A stretch of 64,000 nt of DNA from Inquilinus ginsengisoli_A (GCF_031453975.1 NZ_JAVDPW010000016.1:62001-126000); one strand, 5' to 3'; positions 36,348-45,700 are shown, numbered from the stretch's first letter. Made by a program: numbers and translations. The notes: a model not told the origin generated them from the sequence alone.

Positions 36348-38792
36348 ATGGACCGAGACGACCAGACGCCGCCGGGCGCGCCCGGCGGCCCGGCCCGGTG
36401 GACGTCCAGCGCCAAGGCCGGCGTCGGCACCGCCCTGACCGGGGCCAGCCGGATCTGGTTCACGCTCAGCCACGGCGTGCTCAACGAGGTCTACTTCCCG
36501 CGAATCGACACCGCCTGCGTCCGCGACCTCGGGCTGATCGTCACCGGGCCCGACGGCTATTTCTCGGAAGAGAAGCGCGCCACGCGGTCGGAGATCCGGA
36601 TGATCGAGGCCGGGGTGCCGGCCTTCCATCTGGTCAACACCTCGGAGGACGGCCGCTACCGCATCGAGAAGACGGTGCTGACCGACCCGCGCCGGCCGGT
36701 GCTGCTGCAGCAGATCAGCTTCACCGTGCATGAGGGTGAGCGGGCCGACCACCGGCTGTTCGCGCTGCTGGCGCCGCACCTGGTCAATGCCGGCGCCGAC
36801 AACACCGGCTGGGTCGAGGACTACAAGGGCACGCCGATGCTGTTCGCCCGCGGTACCAACGGCGTGTCGCTGGCCCTGGTCGCCTCGGTGCCGTGGCGCG
36901 CCCGCTCGGTCGGCTATGTCGGCGTGTCGGATGGCTGGCGTGAGCTGTCGGAGCGTGGCGAGCTGAACCAGGCCTATCGTCGGGCCGAGGATGGCAATGT
37001 CGCCCTGACCGGGGAGTTCGACCTGGCGGCGGCCGGCGACGGCAAGATCCTGCTGGCGCTGGGCTTCGGCGTGCGGCCGGAGGAGGCGGCGCACCATGCG
37101 CTGGCCAGCCTGCAGAACGGCTTCGACGCCTCGCACGACCCCTATGTCGAGGCCTGGCGCGGCTGGCAGGCGGGGCTGGTGCCGCTGGACGGCATCGCCG
37201 GCTCCGGCCCCAACGCCTACCGCACCAGCACGTCGGTCCTGGCCGCCCATCGGCCGTTCGGCTTCGCCGGCGCGGTGATCGCCAGCCTGTCGATCCCTTG
37301 GGGCTTCAACAAGGGCGACGAGGATCTCGGCGGCTACCATTTGGTCTGGCCGCGCGACCTAGTCGAGACCGCGGGCGGCTTCCTCGCCGCCGGCGCGGTG
37401 GAAGAGGCCAAGGCGATCCTGGGCTACCTCGAGGTGATCCAGGAGGCGGACGGCCACTGGTCGCAGAATGTCTGGCTCGACGGCGCGCCCTATTGGGACG
37501 GGGTGCAGATGGACGAATGCGCCTTCCCGATCCTCTTGGCCGACATGCTGCGCCGCGGCGGGCACCTCACCGACGCCGAGCTGGAGCGATTCGTGCCGAT
37601 GGTGCGGCGTGCCGCCAGCTTCGTGCTGCGCAACGGCCCGGTCACCGGCCAGGACCGCTGGGAGGAGGATGCCGGCTATTCCCCGTTCACCCTGGCGGTG
37701 GAGATCGCGGCGCTGCTGGCCGCGGCCGACATCCTGGAGCCGTCGGGCGGCGCGGCGGAGGCCGCCTATATCCGCGAGACCGCGGATGTGTGGAACGACG
37801 AGGTCGAGCGCTGGACCTTCGCCGAGGGCACCGCGATCTGCACCCGGCTCGGCCTCAAGGGCTACTACGTCCGGATCGCGCCGGTGGAGACGGCGGACGT
37901 GGCCTCGCCGCTGGACGGCTTCGTGCCGGTCAAGAACCGGCCGCCGGGGGACGATGCGCGCAAGGCCAGCCTGCTGATCAGCCCCGACGCCCTGGCGCTG
38001 GTGCGCTTCGGCCTGCGCGCGGCTGACGATCCGCGCATCGTCGACACGGTGAAGGCGATCGACGCCACGTTGAAGGCCGACCTGCCGCAGGGTCCGGTCT
38101 GGTACCGCTACAACGACGACGGCTATGGCGAACACGCCGATGGCGGCCCGTTCGACGGCACCGGCATCGGCCGGCCCTGGCCGCTCTTGACCGGCGAGCG
38201 CGCGCATTACGAGCTGGCGGCCGGGCGGGTGGCGGCGGCGAAGGCCCTGCTGGCGACGCTGGAGCAGTCGGCCGGCGACGGCGGGCTGCTGCCGGAACAG
38301 GTGTGGGACGACGACGACATCCCGGAGCGCGAACTGGTCCGCGGCCGCCCCTCGGGCAGCGCCATGCCGCTGGTCTGGGCCCATTCCGAGCACATCAAGC
38401 TGCTGCGGTCGCTGCGCGACGGCCGGGTGTTCGACCTGCCACCGCAGCCGGTGCGGCGCTACCAGGTCGACAAGGTGGTCGCGCCGTTCCGCGCTTGGCG
38501 CTTCAACCAGAAGCGGCGCGCCCTGCCGGCCGGCAAGGCGCTGCGGATCGAGCTGCCCGACGCGGCCATCGTGCACTGGACGATCGACGGCTGGGCGACG
38601 ACGCATGACGACGCCACCGCGGCGAATGCCTTCGGCCTGCACGTCGTCGACCTGCCGACCGCGGCAGTGCCCAGCGGCACGGTGATCCGCTTCACCTTCC
38701 GCTGGCGCGACGGCGATCGCTGGGAAGGCGCCGATTTCACCGTCCTGGTCGATGGCGAGACCGGCGTCGCCGCCAGCCACGCCGGCGGCTGA
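36348..38792 (+). CDS. GH15 glucoamylase / glucodextranase-like enzyme
   Basis: An 814-residue glycoside hydrolase with GGGAGG seven bases before the ATG. An N-terminal beta-sandwich domain of the glucodextranase N type (residues ~15-270) is followed by the (alpha/alpha)6 barrel of family GH15. Marker motifs are Y-H-L-V-W-P-R-D-L (substrate subsite -1), Q-M-D-E-C-A-F (near residue 386) and the general base region L-L-P-E-Q-V-W-D (near residue 652). A small C-terminal beta domain ends the protein. It releases glucose from the non-reducing ends of alpha-glucans. There is no signal peptide, so it probably acts on internal glycogen or imported maltodextrin, next to sugar kinase, zwf and gnd genes. 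Confidence 0.9.
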   Translation: MDRDDQTPPGAPGGPARWTSSAKAGVGTALTGASRIWFTLSHGVLNEVYFPRIDTACVRDLGLIVTGPDGYFSEEKRATRSEIRMIEAGVPAFHLVNTSEDGRYRIEKTVLTDPRRPVLLQQISFTVHEGERADHRLFALLAPHLVNAGADNTGWVEDYKGTPMLFARGTNGVSLALVASVPWRARSVGYVGVSDGWRELSERGELNQAYRRAEDGNVALTGEFDLAAAGDGKILLALGFGVRPEEAAHHALASLQNGFDASHDPYVEAWRGWQAGLVPLDGIAGSGPNAYRTSTSVLAAHRPFGFAGAVIASLSIPWGFNKGDEDLGGYHLVWPRDLVETAGGFLAAGAVEEAKAILGYLEVIQEADGHWSQNVWLDGAPYWDGVQMDECAFPILLADMLRRGGHLTDAELERFVPMVRRAASFVLRNGPVTGQDRWEEDAGYSPFTLAVEIAALLAAADILEPSGGAAEAAYIRETADVWNDEVERWTFAEGTAICTRLGLKGYYVRIAPVETADVASPLDGFVPVKNRPPGDDARKASLLISPDALALVRFGLRAADDPRIVDTVKAIDATLKADLPQGPVWYRYNDDGYGEHADGGPFDGTGIGRPWPLLTGERAHYELAAGRVAAAKALLATLEQSAGDGGLLPEQVWDDDDIPERELVRGRPSGSAMPLVWAHSEHIKLLRSLRDGRVFDLPPQPVRRYQVDKVVAPFRAWRFNQKRRALPAGKALRIELPDAAIVHWTIDGWATTHDDATAANAFGLHVVDLPTAAVPSGTVIRFTFRWRDGDRWEGADFTVLVDGETGVAASHAGG

Positions 38793-38863
38793 GCGGCCAC
38801 GCGGCTTGACGCTGGCGGAAGGCGCTCGCCATGGTGCTGCAGACAAACGAGGGAGAAGCGCCC

Positions 38864-39586
38864 GTGAAACCCGGCATATTGTCGATCGACGTCGGCGGGA
38901 CGGGGCTGAAGGCCGCGGTCATCGACGATCGCGGCCGGATGCGGTCGGACCGGCAGCGCGTGCCGACGCCGCATCCCTGCCCGCCGAAGCTGTTCCTCGA
39001 CACCCTGGCCGCGCTGGTGGCGCCGCTGCCCGCCTTCGACCGCATCGCCATCGGCTTTCCTGGCGTGGTGCGCAACGGCAAGGTGATCACCGCCCCCAAT
39101 CTTGGCACCGAGGATTGGGCCGGCTTCGGCCTGGCCGACGCGGTGTCGAAGCGGCTGGGCGGCCCGGCGGCGCGGATGATCAACGACGCCGAGATGCAGG
39201 GGCTGGCGCTGGCCACCGGCCGCGGCCTCGAACTGGTCGTCACCCTCGGCACCGGGGTCGGCACCGCGGTGCTGCGCGACGGCGAGCTGACGCCGCATCT
39301 GGAGCTGGCGCATCACCCGCTGTCCAACAAGGGCAAGACCTACGACGAGTATCTGGGCAACGCCGCCTATGAGAAGGTCGGCAAGAAGCGCTGGAACAAG
39401 CGGGTGCAGCGGATGCTGGAGATCGTCGAGATCCTGATGCATCCGGACCGGTTGCATATCAGCGGCGGCAACGCCAAGCGTATCGACTTCGACCTGCCGA
39501 AGGGCGTCAGCATCGCCTCGAACGATGCCGGGCTGGAAGGCGGCGCCGTGCTGTGGAAGAAGCCGCCGAAGCCGCGGGCGGGCTGA
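38864..39586 (+). CDS. ROK-family kinase, polyphosphate-glucokinase-like
   Basis: About 240 residues from the GTG at 38864 (GAGGGAG upstream); an ATG at 38831 with a weaker site would add 11 residues. The phosphate loop is S-I-D-V-G-G-T-G-L-K, the catalytic Asp lies in M-I-N-D-A-E-M-Q-G, and the second phosphate-binding turn is T-L-G-T-G-V-G-T-A-V. The C-terminal K-R-V-Q-R-M-L-E-I-V-E-I-L-M-H-P-D segment is arranged as in actinobacterial polyphosphate glucokinase. The usual ROK zinc cluster is absent, as in that group. It would phosphorylate glucose released by the glucoamylase 71 bp upstream, using polyphosphate or ATP; the donor is inferred. Confidence 0.8.
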   Translation: MKPGILSIDVGGTGLKAAVIDDRGRMRSDRQRVPTPHPCPPKLFLDTLAALVAPLPAFDRIAIGFPGVVRNGKVITAPNLGTEDWAGFGLADAVSKRLGGPAARMINDAEMQGLALATGRGLELVVTLGTGVGTAVLRDGELTPHLELAHHPLSNKGKTYDEYLGNAAYEKVGKKRWNKRVQRMLEIVEILMHPDRLHISGGNAKRIDFDLPKGVSIASNDAGLEGGAVLWKKPPKPRAG

Positions 39587-39596
39587 GAGCGGAAGC

Positions 39597-39620
39597 GGGT
39601 GGCGGCCGGCGCCGCTACCC
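39597..39620. terminator. GC-rich hairpin between convergent kinase and metE genes
   Basis: GGGTGGCGGC and GCCGCTACCC flank a CGGC loop, giving a ten-base stem with one G-T wobble. It lies 10 bases after the kinase stop and 18 bases past the metE stop. No T tract follows on either strand, so function is only suggested by position. Confidence 0.35.
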
Positions 39621-39638
39621 GGTCCCAGGCGCGGGACG

Positions 39639-41972
39639 CTATTCCGCGGCCACCCGGCGCAGGTCGCGCGCGGCGGCGACCATGTTGACCAGGGCCGGCC
39701 GCACCTCGGCCCAGCCGCGGGTCTTCAGGCCGCAATCGGGGTTGATCCAGATCTGCCGGTCGGACAGCCGCTGCCGGGCGAGCCGGAGCAGCGCCGTGAT
39801 CTCCTCGACCTCCGGCACACGGGGCGAATGGATGTCGTAGACGCCCGGCCCGATCTCGTTGGGATAGCGGTAGGTCGTGAACGCGTCGAGCAGCTCCATC
39901 TTGGAGCGGGAGGTCTCGATCGAGATCACGTCGGCATCCATCGCGGCGATGGCGTCGATGATCTGGTTGAACTCCGAATAGCACATATGGGTGTGGATCT
40001 GGGTCTCGTCCCGGACGCCGGAGGCGCACAGGCGGAAGCTCTCCACCGCCCAGTCGAGATAGGCCTTCCAGTCCGACCGGCGCAGCGGCAGGCCCTCGCG
40101 CAGGGCCGCCTCGTCGATCTGGATCATCGCGGCGCCGGCCTCCTCCAGGTCCAGCACCTCGTCCCGGATCGCCAGGGCGATCTGCCGGCAAGCTTCGCTG
40201 CGGGGCACGTCGTCGCGCACGAAGGACCAGTTCAGGATGGTGACCGGCCCGGTCAGCATACCCTTGACCGGCTTCCCGGTCAGCGACTGGGCATAGCTCC
40301 ACCACCCCACGGTCATCGAGCGCGGGCGCGACACGTCGCCGTAGAGCACCGGCGGGCGGACGCAGCGCGAGCCGTAGGACTGCACCCAGCCATGCCTCGT
40401 GAAGGTGAAGCCGGCCAGCTGCTCGCCGAAATACTGCACCATGTCGTTGCGCTCGAACTCGCCATGCACCAGCACGTCGAGGCCGATCTCCTCCTGCCAG
40501 CGGATGGTGCGGGCCGTCTCCTCCTTCAGGAAGCTCTCGTACTGCCCATCGGTCAGCGCGCCCTTGGCATGCGCCGAGCGGGCCTTCCGCACCTCGGCGG
40601 TCTGCGGGAACGAGCCGATGGTGGTGGTCGGGAACAGCGGCAGTCCGAAGCGCCGGCGCTGGGTCTCGGCCCGGGTGGTGAAGGCATTGCCGCGCCGGGC
40701 CATCGCCGCCGTGACCGCGGCCATGCGGCCGGCCACCGCGCTGTCATGCACCTTCGGCGACGTCCGGCGCGCGGCGGACGCCGCGGCGGAGGACGCCAGC
40801 GCGTCGGCCACCGCCCCGTGGCCCTGGGCCAGGGCGCGGCCGATGGTCGACAGTTCGGCCATCTTCTGCACGGCGAAGGCCAGCCAGCTGCACACATCGG
40901 CGTCGAGCTCGTCCTCGAGGTCCAGGTCGATCGGCACGTGCAGCAGCGAACAGGATGGGGCGATCTGCACCCGGTCCGCGCCGCGGGCGGCCACGATCGG
41001 CTCCAGCCAGCCCAGCAGCGCCGGCAGGTCGGCGCGCCAGATGTTGCGGCCGTCGATCACGCCCAGCGACAGCACCAGGTCGCGCGGGGCCTTGTCGATC
41101 GCGGCGGCCAGCTGGCTCGGCGCCCGCACCAGGTCGAGATGCAGCCCGGCCACCGGCAGGGACACGGCTGTCGACAGGTTCTCGCCGAGGCCGCCAAAAT
41201 AGGTCGCGACCATCAGATTCAGCGACGGCGCCGCCTGGGCCAGCGCGGCATAGGCGCGGCGCAGCGCGGCGCGGGCCGCGTCGTCGAGGTCCAGCACCAG
41301 GCAGGGCTCGTCGATCTGCACCCACTCCGCCCCCTCGGCGGCCAGGCGCTGCAGCATTTCGGCATAGACCGGCAGCAGGCCGTCCAGCAGCGACAGCGGG
41401 TCCGTCACGCCCTTGCCGAGCTTGAGGAAGGTGACCGGGCCCAGCAGCACCGGGCGCGTCTGGTAGCCCAGCGCCTTGGCCTCGCGGGCCTCCTCGACCG
41501 GCTTCAGCGAGGACAGGGCGAAGCGCTGCCCCTCGGCGAATTCAGGGACCATGTAGTGGTAGTTGGTGTCGAACCACTTGGTCATCTCCTGGGCCGGCAC
41601 GCCGTGGCCATGGGCAGGACCGTGGCTGCAGGCGGCGTCGCCGACATCCGCCTGGGACCCGCGGGCCATGGCGAAATAGGTCGTCAGCGGCACCGGGCCG
41701 CCCGCCCAGCCATAGGCGGCGGGGATCGCCCCGACCATGACGCTGGTGTCCAGCACCTGGTCGTAGAAGGAGAAGTCGTTCGACGGGATGACGGTGACGC
41801 CGAGCGCGTGCTGGCGCGCCCAGTTGGCGGCGCGCAGCGCGGCGGCCGTCTCCAGCAGCGCGGCTTGGTCGGACTTGCCCGACCAGAAGCTTTCGAGCGC
41901 GGTCTTGAGCTCGCGGCGCGGACCGATCCGCGGCGTGCCGAGAGCGGCAACGGGAAGAGAGAGGGAAGACAT
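39639..41972 (-). CDS. metE: Cobalamin-independent methionine synthase
   Basis: A 777-residue MetE, which transfers a methyl group from 5-methyltetrahydropteroyltri-L-glutamate to homocysteine without B12. The ATG at 41972 follows GAGGG-type purine-rich sequence; an open extension upstream is riboswitch leader, not protein. The duplicated barrel structure is evident. The zinc ligands of the C-terminal catalytic barrel are in I-H-T-H-M-C-Y-S-E-F-N and N-P-D-C-G-L-K-T-R. The leader carries a cobalamin riboswitch, so expression falls when B12 is available, and an ArsR-type operator lies farther upstream. Confidence 0.96.
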   Translation of the reverse strand: MSSLSLPVAALGTPRIGPRRELKTALESFWSGKSDQAALLETAAALRAANWARQHALGVTVIPSNDFSFYDQVLDTSVMVGAIPAAYGWAGGPVPLTTYFAMARGSQADVGDAACSHGPAHGHGVPAQEMTKWFDTNYHYMVPEFAEGQRFALSSLKPVEEAREAKALGYQTRPVLLGPVTFLKLGKGVTDPLSLLDGLLPVYAEMLQRLAAEGAEWVQIDEPCLVLDLDDAARAALRRAYAALAQAAPSLNLMVATYFGGLGENLSTAVSLPVAGLHLDLVRAPSQLAAAIDKAPRDLVLSLGVIDGRNIWRADLPALLGWLEPIVAARGADRVQIAPSCSLLHVPIDLDLEDELDADVCSWLAFAVQKMAELSTIGRALAQGHGAVADALASSAAASAARRTSPKVHDSAVAGRMAAVTAAMARRGNAFTTRAETQRRRFGLPLFPTTTIGSFPQTAEVRKARSAHAKGALTDGQYESFLKEETARTIRWQEEIGLDVLVHGEFERNDMVQYFGEQLAGFTFTRHGWVQSYGSRCVRPPVLYGDVSRPRSMTVGWWSYAQSLTGKPVKGMLTGPVTILNWSFVRDDVPRSEACRQIALAIRDEVLDLEEAGAAMIQIDEAALREGLPLRRSDWKAYLDWAVESFRLCASGVRDETQIHTHMCYSEFNQIIDAIAAMDADVISIETSRSKMELLDAFTTYRYPNEIGPGVYDIHSPRVPEVEEITALLRLARQRLSDRQIWINPDCGLKTRGWAEVRPALVNMVAAARDLRRVAAE

Positions 41973-42089
41973 CGGCTTGAACCCCAAAGATTGGGGGCAA
42001 AGGCCGAGCGGACGCGTGCGGCATGTCCCGACGGCGAGCAGCCGGCAGGATCGCAGGCGAACCACCGGGACACCCCGCCCAGGGACGTG

Positions 42090-42286
42090 CGTGTTCGCGG
42101 CAGGTCTCCTGGCTTGCGGGTCGTCGCTCCGGTCCGGCCTTCCCGAAGCCTTCCGGCTTCAGTGACGCAAGATGGACCTCGGCTCGCCGCTCACAGTTGC
42201 GGGGGCAGCTCCGGCATCGCCCTGCGGCTCACCGGATTCCCTCTTAGCTCCGGCGCCCGCGAATGGGCCCGGAGAACCACGAACCG
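42090..42286 (-). promoter_or_regulatory. Cobalamin (AdoCbl) riboswitch in the metE leader
   Basis: Read on the minus strand, the leader holds the conserved elements in order: G-A-G-G-G-A-A-x-x-x-G-G-T-G, then GCCCCCGCAACTGT, then GTCACTGAAGCC with GGGAAGGCCGG, and finally the B12-box sequence AAGCCAGGAGACCTGCC. P1 can form from GTTCG near 42285 and CGAAC near 42092. About 118 bases separate its end from the metE start. It should shut off metE when cobalamin is present. Confidence 0.93.
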
Positions 42287-42323
42287 GCGGAGTGTGCCCA
42301 GGCGGGGCGCGCGCGTCAATGCT

Positions 42324-42345
42324 GATATAAAGACATCTTTATATC
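42324..42345. promoter_or_regulatory. ArsR-type operator upstream of the metE riboswitch
   Basis: GATATAAAGA and TCTTTATATC are perfect 10-bp arms around CA. From memory, this resembles the SahR/SamR sites that control methionine genes in proteobacteria. Its position just upstream of the presumed metE promoter fits transcriptional control by S-adenosylhomocysteine or S-adenosylmethionine. The match was not checked against a motif database. Confidence 0.6.
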
Positions 42346-42367
42346 GCCATGTCCCTGGCTGGCGTCC

Positions 42368-42997
42368 TCAAGCCGGCAGCGGCTCGATGCCCTCGGCCTC
42401 CAGCACCGCGGCGGTCAGGTCCTGCTCGGTCATGGTGCAGACGCACAGGATCCGGGCCGGCCGGTCGCCGACGCTGACATAGGCATGGCCCATGGTGCTG
42501 TCGAAATAGATCGAATCCCCGGCCTTCATCCGGGTCGGGGCGTACAGCTCGGTGTGCAGGTCCAGCTCGCCCTCCAGCACATAGGTGTACTCCTCGCCGG
42601 GATGGCGGATCAGGTCCTCGAACTCGTCGATCGACCGGGCCCGCACCAGCCCGATCATCGGCACCATCTTCTTCCGCGACAGCTCGGCGCAGACATAGAG
42701 GTAGTCGTAGGTCCGGGTCTGGATCGCCCGGCCCTCGCCCTGGCGGCTGAGGGCGCGGCGGCCGCGACCGGCCGAGCCGGCGGGGGCGCGGGTGCCGAAC
42801 AGCTCGGCGATGTCGACCTTCATGCCCTGCGCCAGCTGCAGCAGCTTGTCGTAGGTCAGCGACATCTGGTTGTTCTCGACCTTGGACAGGGTCGAGACGG
42901 CAAGGCCGGTCATGGCGCTGACCTGGGCCAGGGTCCAGTCGTTGCGGCGGCGCAGGTCACGCAGGCATTCGCCCAGGCTGGGCTTCGGGTCGGTCAT
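42368..42997 (-). CDS. XRE-family regulator with C-terminal cupin domain
   Basis: A 209-residue regulator from the ATG at 42997. Residues ~8-62 form a Cro/C1-type helix-turn-helix (L-R-R-R-N-D-W-T-L-A-Q-V-S-A-M-T-G-L-A-V-S-T-L-S-K-V-E-N-N). Residues ~110-195 form a cupin effector domain with H-P-G-E-E-Y-T-Y-V-L-E-G-E-L and a G-D-S-I-Y-F-D turn. This architecture is shared by PuuR-like repressors that sense small metabolites. It is divergent from the hydrolase/binding-protein pair across a 223-bp gap, which makes those genes likely targets. Confidence 0.88.
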   Translation of the reverse strand: MTDPKPSLGECLRDLRRRNDWTLAQVSAMTGLAVSTLSKVENNQMSLTYDKLLQLAQGMKVDIAELFGTRAPAGSAGRGRRALSRQGEGRAIQTRTYDYLYVCAELSRKKMVPMIGLVRARSIDEFEDLIRHPGEEYTYVLEGELDLHTELYAPTRMKAGDSIYFDSTMGHAYVSVGDRPARILCVCTMTEQDLTAAVLEAEGIEPLPA

Positions 42998-43220
42998 GGT
43001 CGCAGGCGATGTGGCCGGGCCGCCACCATAAGCGCCGGCCGGTTTTCGGCGACAGGGAAATGTTCGGGCGGCGCGATGGCTCACGATTTCTGCGAATTGG
43101 GCCGGCTGCTGCGTTTCCTGAGCATGAACATCGCCGCTGTGAGGAAAACTCGTCAGATTGTGCTTTTCATGATCACAAAAACATGTCTCACTTTCCGTCA
43201 AACAGGCACAAGGGGGCATC

Positions 43221-44072
43221 ATGGCGCGACCGCACGGGCATGGAACGCGGCTGGCATCCTATGATTTCGGGGCGACCACAGTGTTCGCCTGCGGCCTGGA
43301 CCAGCGTTTCAGCTACTGCGCCTATGTGCCCGAGGCCTATGACGAGCACGGCAGCGACAGCTGGCCGCTGGCGGTGATCGTGCACGGCACCGAACGCGGC
43401 ATGCAGGCCTATCGCGACGGCTTCGCCGATTTTGCGGAGCGGCATGGCGTCATCGTGCTGGCGCCGCTGTTCCCGGTCGGCATCACCGAACCCGGCGACC
43501 TCTCCAGCTACAAGCTGATGCGCGCCGGCCCCCTGCACTACGACGCCGTGCTGCTGGCGATGATCGCCGAGATGCAGGCCAAGTACCGGGTCGCGGGCGA
43601 CCGGGTGCTGATGTACGGCTTCTCCGGCGGCGGCCACTTCACCCACCGCTTCCTCTATTTGCACCCGGACCGGCTGCTGGGCGCCTCGATCGGCGCGCCC
43701 GGCGTGGTCACGCTGCTCGACTTCGACCATGACTGGTGGGTCGGCGTGCGCAATTTCGAGGCGGTGTTCGGCAAGAAGCTGGACCTCGACGCCATCCGCC
43801 GCGTGCCGGTGCACATGCTGGTCGGCGGCGACGACACCCAGACCTGGGAGATCACGATCGAGCCGGGCAACGCCTGGTGGATGCCGGGCGCCGGCATCGC
43901 CGGGGCCAACCGCCAGGACCGCATGCGGTCGCTGCGCCGCAGCCTGGAGGCGCAGGGCGTCGCGGTGCAGCAGGACACCATCCCGGGCGTCGGCCATGAC
44001 GACCGCACCATGCTCGACGCGGTGAAGCGCTTCTTCGCCGATGTATTGACCGACCGGCGGAAAGCAGCCTGA
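43221..44072 (+). CDS. Alpha/beta hydrolase (PHB-depolymerase/esterase-like)
   Basis: A 283-residue serine hydrolase. The oxyanion-hole segment is V-I-V-H-G-T (residues ~52-57), the nucleophile elbow G-F-S135-G-G-G, the acid is in V-G-G-D-D-T, and the histidine is in G-V-G-H-D-D. No signal peptide is visible, so it is probably cytoplasmic. A strong AGGGGG ribosome-binding site precedes the ATG. It is 52 bp upstream of a peptide-type binding protein and divergent from an XRE-cupin regulator. The two genes may form a regulated uptake-and-hydrolysis unit for an ester or amide whose identity is unknown. Confidence 0.75.
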   Translation: MARPHGHGTRLASYDFGATTVFACGLDQRFSYCAYVPEAYDEHGSDSWPLAVIVHGTERGMQAYRDGFADFAERHGVIVLAPLFPVGITEPGDLSSYKLMRAGPLHYDAVLLAMIAEMQAKYRVAGDRVLMYGFSGGGHFTHRFLYLHPDRLLGASIGAPGVVTLLDFDHDWWVGVRNFEAVFGKKLDLDAIRRVPVHMLVGGDDTQTWEITIEPGNAWWMPGAGIAGANRQDRMRSLRRSLEAQGVAVQQDTIPGVGHDDRTMLDAVKRFFADVLTDRRKAA

Positions 44073-44124
44073 GACCGGCCACGGCCGGAGAGACAACCAA
44101 AAACGAAACCGACAGGGGGCAGGT

Positions 44125-45687
44125 ATGAAGACGGCAATCGGGGGGCTGGCGCTCGCCTTGGCCCTGGGCTTTGCGGCGGCCGCCGCGGCGCAGGACACGC
44201 CGCGTCCGGGCGGCACCATCACCGTGGCGCTGAACGCCGACATCCGCAGCACCGATCCCGGCATCAACCGCGACGGCAACACCGACACGGTGCTGCAGCA
44301 TGTGGTCGAATCGCTGGTCGGCTACCGCAACGATCTGACCGTCGGCCCGGCGCTGGCCGAATCCTGGGCCGTGTCCGATGGCGGCCGGACCTATGACTTC
44401 AAGATCCGGCAGGGCGCGCTGTTCCACAATGGCAAGCCGGTCACCTCGGCCGAGGTGAAGTGGAGCTGGGACCGCCGCTGGGCCGACGCCGCCTGGTCCT
44501 GCCGGCGGATCTTCGACGGCACCACCGGGCTGAAGGTCGACGCGGTGGAGACGCCGGACGCGCAGACCATCCGCTTCCGCCTGGCCGCGCCGAACGCGCT
44601 GTTCCTGGCGCAGCTGGCCAATTTCCAGTGCTTCGCCAGCGGCACCATCAGCCCCGACAGCCTGAACCCGGACGGCAGCTGGAATACACCGATCGGCACC
44701 GGCCCCTACACCCTGGCCGCGTGGAAGCGGGGCGAGGCGGTGACGCTGCAGAAATTCGCCGGCTACAAGCCGCTGTCCGAACCCGGCAGCGGCTATGCCG
44801 GCGCCCGCATCGCCTATGCCGACACCATCCGCTTCCAGATCGTGCCCGACCCGTCGACGGCGGAGGCGGCGCTGGCCGCCGGCCAGGTCGACCTGCTGCC
44901 CAGCCTGGCGCCGTCGCAGATCGACGAGGTGAAGGCCAATGGCGGCACGGTCGAGACCGCCTCGGGCCTCGGCTGGTCGGCGATCCTGGTGCAGACCAGC
45001 GATCCGCTGCTGTCCGACCTGCGGATGCGGCTGGCCCTGGCCCATGCCATCGACATCAAGCAGATCGCCCAGGCCCAGACCTATGGGCTGGCGGAGGCCA
45101 ACCCCTCCGGCGTGGCCAAGGCCAGCGCCTTCTTCGACGACGGCTTCCTGGCCTGGCCGGACTACGACCCGGCCAAGGCCCAGGCGCTGCTGCAGGAGGC
45201 CGGCTACAAGGGCCAGCCGATCACGATCCAGACCAACAAGCGCTATGACGGCATGTACAACAACGCCCTCCTGGTGCAGGCGATGCTGGCCGCGGTCGGC
45301 ATCGATGCCCGGCTCGAGGTGCTGGACTGGGCGACCCAGCTCGACAACTACACGGCGGGCAAGTTCCAGCTGCAATCCTTCAGCTATTCGGCGCGGCTGG
45401 ACCCGTCGCTGATGTACGGCATCCTGGTGGGCAGCAAGGCGGACACCCCGACTTCGCAATGGGACGACCCGCAGGCCGCGGCGCTGCTGGCCCAATCGGT
45501 GCAGACCGACGACCCGGTGGCGCGCAAGGCGGTGCTGCACCAGCTGCACGCGCTGATGGCGCAGCAGGTGCCGACCCTCGGCCTGTATTACGACGTGGTG
45601 GTCGACGCGTCCGGCCCGAAGCTCAGGGGCTACCACCCCTGGGCCGGCGGCAAGCCGATCCTGTGGGGGACATGGAAGGCGGAGTAG
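44125..45687 (+). CDS. ABC transporter substrate-binding protein, family 5 (peptide/nickel type)
   Basis: A 520-residue periplasmic protein with a signal peptide ending near residue 23 (A-A-A-A-A-Q-D). It has the SBP_bac_5 layout: G-G-T-I-T-V-A-L-N-A-D, then D-P-G-I-N, V-V-E-S-L-V-G-Y-R, L-A-E-S-W-A-V-S-D-G-G-R-T-Y-D-F-K-I-R-Q-G-A-L-F-H-N-G-K-P-V-T-S, and I-G-T-G-P-Y-T-L. The family binds di- and oligopeptides and various other solutes. No permease or ATPase genes are adjacent, so it is an orphan that must dock on a transporter encoded elsewhere, possibly one of the two Dpp-type systems at the right of the window. Confidence 0.88.
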   Translation: MKTAIGGLALALALGFAAAAAAQDTPRPGGTITVALNADIRSTDPGINRDGNTDTVLQHVVESLVGYRNDLTVGPALAESWAVSDGGRTYDFKIRQGALFHNGKPVTSAEVKWSWDRRWADAAWSCRRIFDGTTGLKVDAVETPDAQTIRFRLAAPNALFLAQLANFQCFASGTISPDSLNPDGSWNTPIGTGPYTLAAWKRGEAVTLQKFAGYKPLSEPGSGYAGARIAYADTIRFQIVPDPSTAEAALAAGQVDLLPSLAPSQIDEVKANGGTVETASGLGWSAILVQTSDPLLSDLRMRLALAHAIDIKQIAQAQTYGLAEANPSGVAKASAFFDDGFLAWPDYDPAKAQALLQEAGYKGQPITIQTNKRYDGMYNNALLVQAMLAAVGIDARLEVLDWATQLDNYTAGKFQLQSFSYSARLDPSLMYGILVGSKADTPTSQWDDPQAAALLAQSVQTDDPVARKAVLHQLHALMAQQVPTLGLYYDVVVDASGPKLRGYHPWAGGKPILWGTWKAE

Positions 45688-45700
45688 GGGGAAAGCCCCC
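45687..45700. terminator. Short hairpin between convergent binding-protein and cynS genes
   Basis: GGGGG-AAAG-CCCCC spans the 13-bp gap between the two stop codons. It is short and lacks a T tract; position is the main argument for a shared terminator. Confidence 0.3.
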
